Source: Amphiura filiformis
Taxonomy: Eukaryota > Echinodermata > Ophiuroidea > Amphilepidida > Amphiuridae
Assembly (NCBI RefSeq): GCF_039555335.1
Contig: NC_092642.1
Location: 8,318,752 to 8,382,751 of the forward strand
Length of the DNA: 64,000 nt
Direction of reading: 5' to 3'
Positions 58,606 through 64,000 of the stretch are shown here, one piece after another; the first letter of the stretch is position 1, and every line of letters starts with the position of its first letter. Under the pieces are notes generated by a model. It saw only the letters and a program-made list of their open reading frames with translations, searched no databases and had not been told where the DNA came from. The translations under genes were made by a program, and so were the position numbers.

Positions 58606-61600
58606 GTGATATCCAGTGTGGACAGAATATGTCAGAGACTTTGAGCCAATTGGGGAAATTGTAGATTTTATCTGCATTGTCAGTATTTCCTACTTTCCGT
58701 TTACAACCATCTTTGTGAGTAGCACTACTTTTGGGCTCTGTTGCTTATACTATCCAGAGAGGTTGCAGCAGCTCGCTTTGCGCTCGCTGCTTGCACTTTG
58801 TGCTTGATTTTCACGCTACGTGCTCAACATTTTCGCAAGGCCACATACTGCAGCTACTCTGTGAAGTGCATGTCAGTGGCAATACCAATGTTTTCAAGCT
58901 TTGTCAATAATATAATAGTTAACTGTCTTTGATGTTACTTCCCAGACAGATATTAGTAGGAACATAGGGAGCGCTTTGTGATCGGCCCAAATCTGTGAGA
59001 GCCACAAATGAGAAGAACATTGCGTATAGTTGTACATACTTCCATTTAGTACAGCCTTTTTATATATAGTGTAGTAATATTAAACTGGAAAATATTCAAA
59101 TTGAGTGTCACAACTTTTTTTCTCAAGTCCAAACCAAACCATTGAAGAAGGTGAAGTTTCATACAGCACACATATTTTTTTTCATTGCTAATATGATTCG
59201 ATCGATCAGGATATCCACCATATCCAATCTTATTAGATCTATAGGAAGTATGGTAACACCTTTCCAGGACCATAGCAGTTCTAGCATGGGTCAAAAAGGT
59301 TCATTACATGTACATCTAAAATTATGGTCACATGTTATTAAAAGTGTGTCATAGGTAGTTTCAGTCAAGATGCTAACTGCAATTATTTATAGAATCTAAA
59401 TAATTTGTCAACTGGGTACGTTCTACATGTAATGCTGTTTGCTGACTAATGACAGATTGCAAGCAGCTAGTATAATCTATTAATTGCCAAAGTGCTGTGT
59501 ATTCACTGAACACTTCAAGAATGAAGGAATATTATAAATTGGCCTTTAAGTCTCCTTGGAGAAAGTCTAACATGAATGATGAGTGATCAGTGCTTGAAAA
59601 TGAAAAAGTTTTGGTTCCAAATTTTTATCGGAATTATTTCAATCTTTCCTTCCTGCAGAGGATTGGAGAGCTAAAAGGCTGTGCAATAAATATGAGCCCC
59701 CCCTATCACGGGGGAGGGGTACAATTTCAAATTTGAATAACGATAATAACTTCTTTAAAAAAAATTATGTTAGAGTATGGACTGTAAAAGAACAGTCCAT
59801 GGTTAGAGGTACATTATGTATGGCTCTCTGTTCAAGAAAATGAAGGTTGAACTTCCCCTTTGAAGGAAGGAACACTCTCACAGTTCATTTGCCATTTCTT
59901 GTCAGTTTAAAGCTATTCAGATTGCTAATGAGTGAAATACATGATACACCCACTGGACTGTAGGTCTATGACCTGAGCAACAGACTTTCACAAACATGAC
60001 ATGATGGATCAGGGATTAGACTTTGATTCAGGATTAATGGTTCCAAGTGAAGTGGAGCATTCAGTTTTGCAGGATAGATCTTTTCACTGCCTATAAATAT
60101 GGAAATAGTAGCTATTTCCATGCTATAAATTATGGCCATATGGACGACTAGACTTTCCTACTTTTTCTACTTGGACATCCATTAAGGGGATGCTATTTGC
60201 TTGTTTTTAAGTAGAAAAGTAATTGCTCTTGTTGTTTTGTTTTTTTTGGTTTTTTTTCATTATAGTGAAACATTAAGCCCGTTCTGGTCTGCATATTTAA
60301 CAGTTGTAGTCGAATGGATTGATTTCACCTGAAAATGACAATTTACTTCCTTCCCTACGGGTTAAAATTTTATGACCTTGTTAAAGTTACGCTTCTCAGG
60401 TATTTAATGAAGTGTAAAATTACGATTCATTTACAAAGAATCAATTTTATTACAAGTTATGATAGTTCAATTATGGTCAATATTCCATTGAAACTTGATT
60501 GTGTTTTCGACAATATATGAATGAACTCACTTTCCTGTTTGGATTTGGTCATCAGATTTGTATCAATGTGTATTAAATAGATTTCACTGCATTGATCATT
60601 TTGGGAGATTTAAGTTCATACTTGATTGGAATAATTAATTTGTGGTAATTGGATGTTGCTCAATGGTGTAACCTATGTCATCCAGATCAAGCTAGTACTA
60701 GTAGTAGGAAACAATCATCATGGGCTCATATCATTCAGCACAGTCTTTGGTTTTGATTTTTTAATGTCTTAAAATGTAAGTGGCAATCATGATCTAGAGT
60801 ATGAAAACACCAGGCTAACAATTGTGTGCCAATTTTAAGGGTTATTCAAGTTCAATACTTTTCAATGGCAATTCTTGCCACTACATGTACTATTACTATT
60901 AGGGGTACATTTCCCAATAGAATAACAAATCGAGGGTTGAAAACCAGAAAGCTTTTATGTTTTTCATTGTGAATAAGGTTTTCTGGTTTTCAACAGAAAT
61001 GCTGGAATACACAAGTACAGTGGGAAATGGAATTTTTACTATGTTCTGAAGTGATTGTCAAAAACACATTTTCTTTTAGGGGGTGTGTTTGTTTGTGTGT
61101 ATGTATGTGACCTGTGGGTGTGTGGATTGGATAAAAACCTGTGTATGATAGGTGTTTGCATCAAGCTACTTGTACATGTATTGTACTGATGATGTGATAG
61201 TACCATTGTCAGAACTAAAGACAACTTTCTTACCTTTAGTATGCATTTAACATGAAACAGACTGTACAGCTCAATCAGGGGGTCAGTGAAATGTTTTAGG
61301 GCCTAATGTTGTGTGTCTTACTAGGCATATTTCTACATGTATATTTTATTTTATTTTCTTATAATGAATATGTTTGATTTGATGTACATTGCTCTTTTTC
61401 TTTCAAATTCGATGAATACATAATTAATTCAGTTTCTTGTTTGTTATATCTATTTTACATTTGACAGTCATTTAACATGTTTCCATAATAATTTAACAAT
61501 TAACAACTGTGTTATGTTATGTACATTTCTTTTTTTACAGGATTATGTTTGTTGTATGTTTTGTATGTATTGTATGTTGCAAGTGTTAGAACTCAAATAT

Positions 61601-62082
61601 AATCATAAAACCTACTGAATGCAGCAGAAAGCGACTGTTGCCAAAATTAAAAGCCCAACCAAATTATTAGAATACAGCAGAAGTGGCTAATATGTTTGTA
61701 TATTTACAAAAATAATTAGGTCAGATAAATTTGAATGATTTTCTTCAAGAATAAGATGAAAGATAATGAAAATTTTATGACAAATATTTAAAACTTGACA
61801 TTTTTGACATTTAACAGTTTTCAAAGTAAATTTTATCAATTTAATGATACATACTTAAAGTACATGTAGCTGGGAGGAAAAGCTGACCAAAATTTTGACC
61901 TTTCGAATTGAAGATATACATGAAGTTTAACAAATGACCTTTTGGAAATATTGCAAATTAAAAAATAATAATAATAATTTGATTCCATGTATTCAGAATG
62001 CAATTTGGTGTGTCTGATGTGCTCTCAAGTCTCACAAAAAATACTGTGCAAAGGTGGGTGATCAAGCCCTAATGGAAAATCA
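58606..62082. other. Slo intron, little recognised
   Basis: A short piece of the GTGGTGCAATAA family at 59682-59720 (gtgcaataaatatgagcccc). Otherwise nothing. Confidence 0.45.
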
Positions 62083-62348
62083 TATACTTTGATCAGCTCG
62101 TAATCAGCGGCCCTTAAAACATTGCGGATTACTATCAAAATATTTTATTTCGAGAATTTTCTTGTGACATCTCGCCAGAAGCATCACAAATTATCAATTC
62201 AAGTCCTATACTTTGTCTACTTTCTTTAAGTTACACACAAAATAAAGACCAGACAGGTCAAATAATAGCACTCTTAACGTGGGTCTACTTTTCGGCGTAG
62301 TGGTAAAAGCCTGACATTTCCCGCATATTACGAGCTGATCAAACTATA
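62083..62348. mobile_element. 266-bp MITE
   Basis: Ends TATACTTTGATCAGCTCGTA and the near-complement attacgagctgatcaaacta. A related end occurs at 134-195. Confidence 0.75.
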
Positions 62349-62730
62349 GTCTACTTCATGAGCACTGTAAATAAGTTTGTAATGAATTCAAAATGCCATA
62401 GGGCTATCTACTGAAGATAGCGCACAAAAATATTAAACAAAAATAAACTTACTATCTTTTCCTGTACCAATGATGCTTCTAGTAAGTTTTTAGATGGAAA
62501 ATCAATTACCTTAAATAAATGCCACGTATGTGTGTCCTGTTATTTAAAAAAGAATAAATGACCACCAAGAACAGCAAAAACATGCGGCTTGATCAAGCAA
62601 ATTATATCAACAATCAACCTTCATTCTATTTTGATTGTTTGAAAGTATAGAAATAAATTTGTTTTTGTGACAATACATTAGTTGTACAAATTGAATATAA
62701 ATCAGAGGGGGAAATAGTTTACGACTAATT

Positions 62731-62845
62731 CTATACTGTGTCTCATCTCAAGTTGAGAGAAACGACATGTTGGATTTTGATTCAAGTCTGCCACTACAAA
62801 ATCCAACATGGCTTTACTCTCAACTTGAGATGAGACACAGTATAG
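62731..62845. repeat. 115-bp hairpin MITE
   Basis: CTATACTGTGTCTCATCTCA...TTGAGAG pairs exactly with the right arm; an inner ACATGTTGGATTTTG / CAAAATCCAACATG pair leaves a short loop. Confidence 0.9.
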
Positions 62846-64000
62846 CTGTATACCATTTTATAAGAGATATTTAACAAAAGTGGGAAAATGTGCTGGATAA
62901 AGAGTAAAGAGTCACGCTTCCTCTCAATAATTCATGTCTAATGTAATTTGTGAAGAATGCTTTTTAAATGCCTAGTTTGCAATGGTAGTACATTGTATTT
63001 AATGGTTTTCAAATTTGCTAATGGCACGTAGAAGGACCGAAAGGTTGGTAAATTGCTTTAATCAAATTTCCGCTCATAATTCATTTTCTAATGTGACTAT
63101 CACTAGTATCAGAGTGACTTGCTTGAAGTCATTTGGGTTGAAGTACCTCACAAAAAAATTCTTCTTCTTTTACTAAAACGTGGTATTACTCGCGTAATAA
63201 TTGTTTTCCCCAATAAACCAGCTAAAATTTTGCCAGAATTTACTCTAAAAATATTATGCTTAATCCCTTTTTGTTTTTGATGACAATAGCTCCTGGTATA
63301 TTGAAAGGCTATCCTAGTGCTTTTTGATGTTCTTTTGTAAATATTGCATGAATGGATGAATTCAATGAATTGTGTAAACATTCTTTCAATTTGTATGTGT
63401 ATAATATGACTCCTGTTCTCATCCACATACTTGTAATTTACAAAACAAAATGAGAACATTGTTTATTCTCAATTAAATCATGCTTCATTTGGAAAGGTAA
63501 GCATTGACATACTGCAGAGTCACTCTTAATTTTTTTTCAGCTGTTGCTGCAGATATACACCATCTTCCCATGCTTTATCTATCTCACTTTCCCGATCTGG
63601 TCACAATGTACTCCGTCATATGTATTCAGAAAGAAACTATGGCTGGGTTCAATTTGTCTGAATCTATACTTAGAGAATTGTTACTTTAATATCTATACTT
63701 TGAGAAACTACAAGCTCTTGTGTGCTGTCTTCAAAAAAGATTAGAACATCTAAAAGCTTTGACATTTTGTTTGGCATATATTTTGTTTGACATTTAACTA
63801 CATCTGTGTTAAGTTGTTTATTAATTAAGTGAAAATGAATTAAGCAAATGTAAGTAATATTTAAAATGAGAAAGAAATTCTTGTTTAAATTGAGCAATTG
63901 ATAGCTTGTCGTTGTGTTTAGTAGACACTATATATGTTGAATTCATACATTTTGAGCAGAGGCTCATTGTAAAATCAATTTGAAATTGCAGTATTGTGAC
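62846..64000. other. no gene recognised
   Basis: AT-rich end of the window. A good-looking acceptor (tttttttttcag) at 63540 is not followed by a recognisable Slo exon. Confidence 0.45.

Noticed and set aside
63530-63744. Possible Slo exon after tttttttttcag
   Set aside because: The translation lacks any S1-S2 or pore similarity in every frame.

Overview
This is a eukaryotic, intron-rich, AT-rich and very repeat-dense window. Gene content suggests a marine deuterostome invertebrate, most likely echinoderm or hemichordate. The reasons are an intronless TRIM-type RING/B-box gene, a BK-channel first exon, many short DNA transposons, and frequent short palindromes such as TAGGCCTA and TACATGTA. 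The phylum is an inference; no single sequence here proves it.

Layout. 1-5.9 kb is mobile-element debris: a 5'-inverted LINE with a DNA transposon inside its reverse transcriptase, and a mariner-derived element with 200-bp terminal inverted repeats (TIRs). 5.99-10.09 kb (minus) is a six-exon gene for an E2 ubiquitin-conjugating-like protein whose catalytic Cys is Asp, with N- and C-terminal extensions. 11-18.4 kb is mostly DNA transposons, including a 2.3-kb foldback element, plus a tRNA-Glu(UUC). 19.2-30.1 kb (plus) is a complete six-exon UBE2D-like E2 gene with its catalytic Cys. The two E2 genes are head to head, share intron positions and phases, and have internal exons of identical length, so they are an ancient duplicate pair. 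One copy stayed catalytic and the other lost its Cys. Two further scraps of E2 exon 3 lie inside the catalytic gene.

30-39 kb is again transposon-rich: several MITEs with exact target-site duplications, nested inverted repeats and LINE fragments. 39.3-41.07 kb (minus) is an intronless TRIM/beta-propeller gene whose RING-B-box-coiled-coil part and propeller part lie in different frames. 41.6-42 kb is a purine tract. 42.2-44.8 kb holds an RTE-like LINE with a tandem partial duplication, one copy of which is split by a CACT-ended element containing a large palindrome. 45.49-45.82 kb is exon 1 of a BK (Slo1) potassium channel. I found no further exon of it, so 45.8-64 kb reads as the first intron, filled with MITE families and hairpins.

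The most interesting biology is the E2/pseudo-E2 pair. The dead paralogue keeps its intron structure and fold residues, has gained an 89-residue Pro/Lys-rich tail ending in a CaaX-like tetrapeptide, and could work as a UEV-like adaptor. Functional co-operation of the two proteins is inference only.
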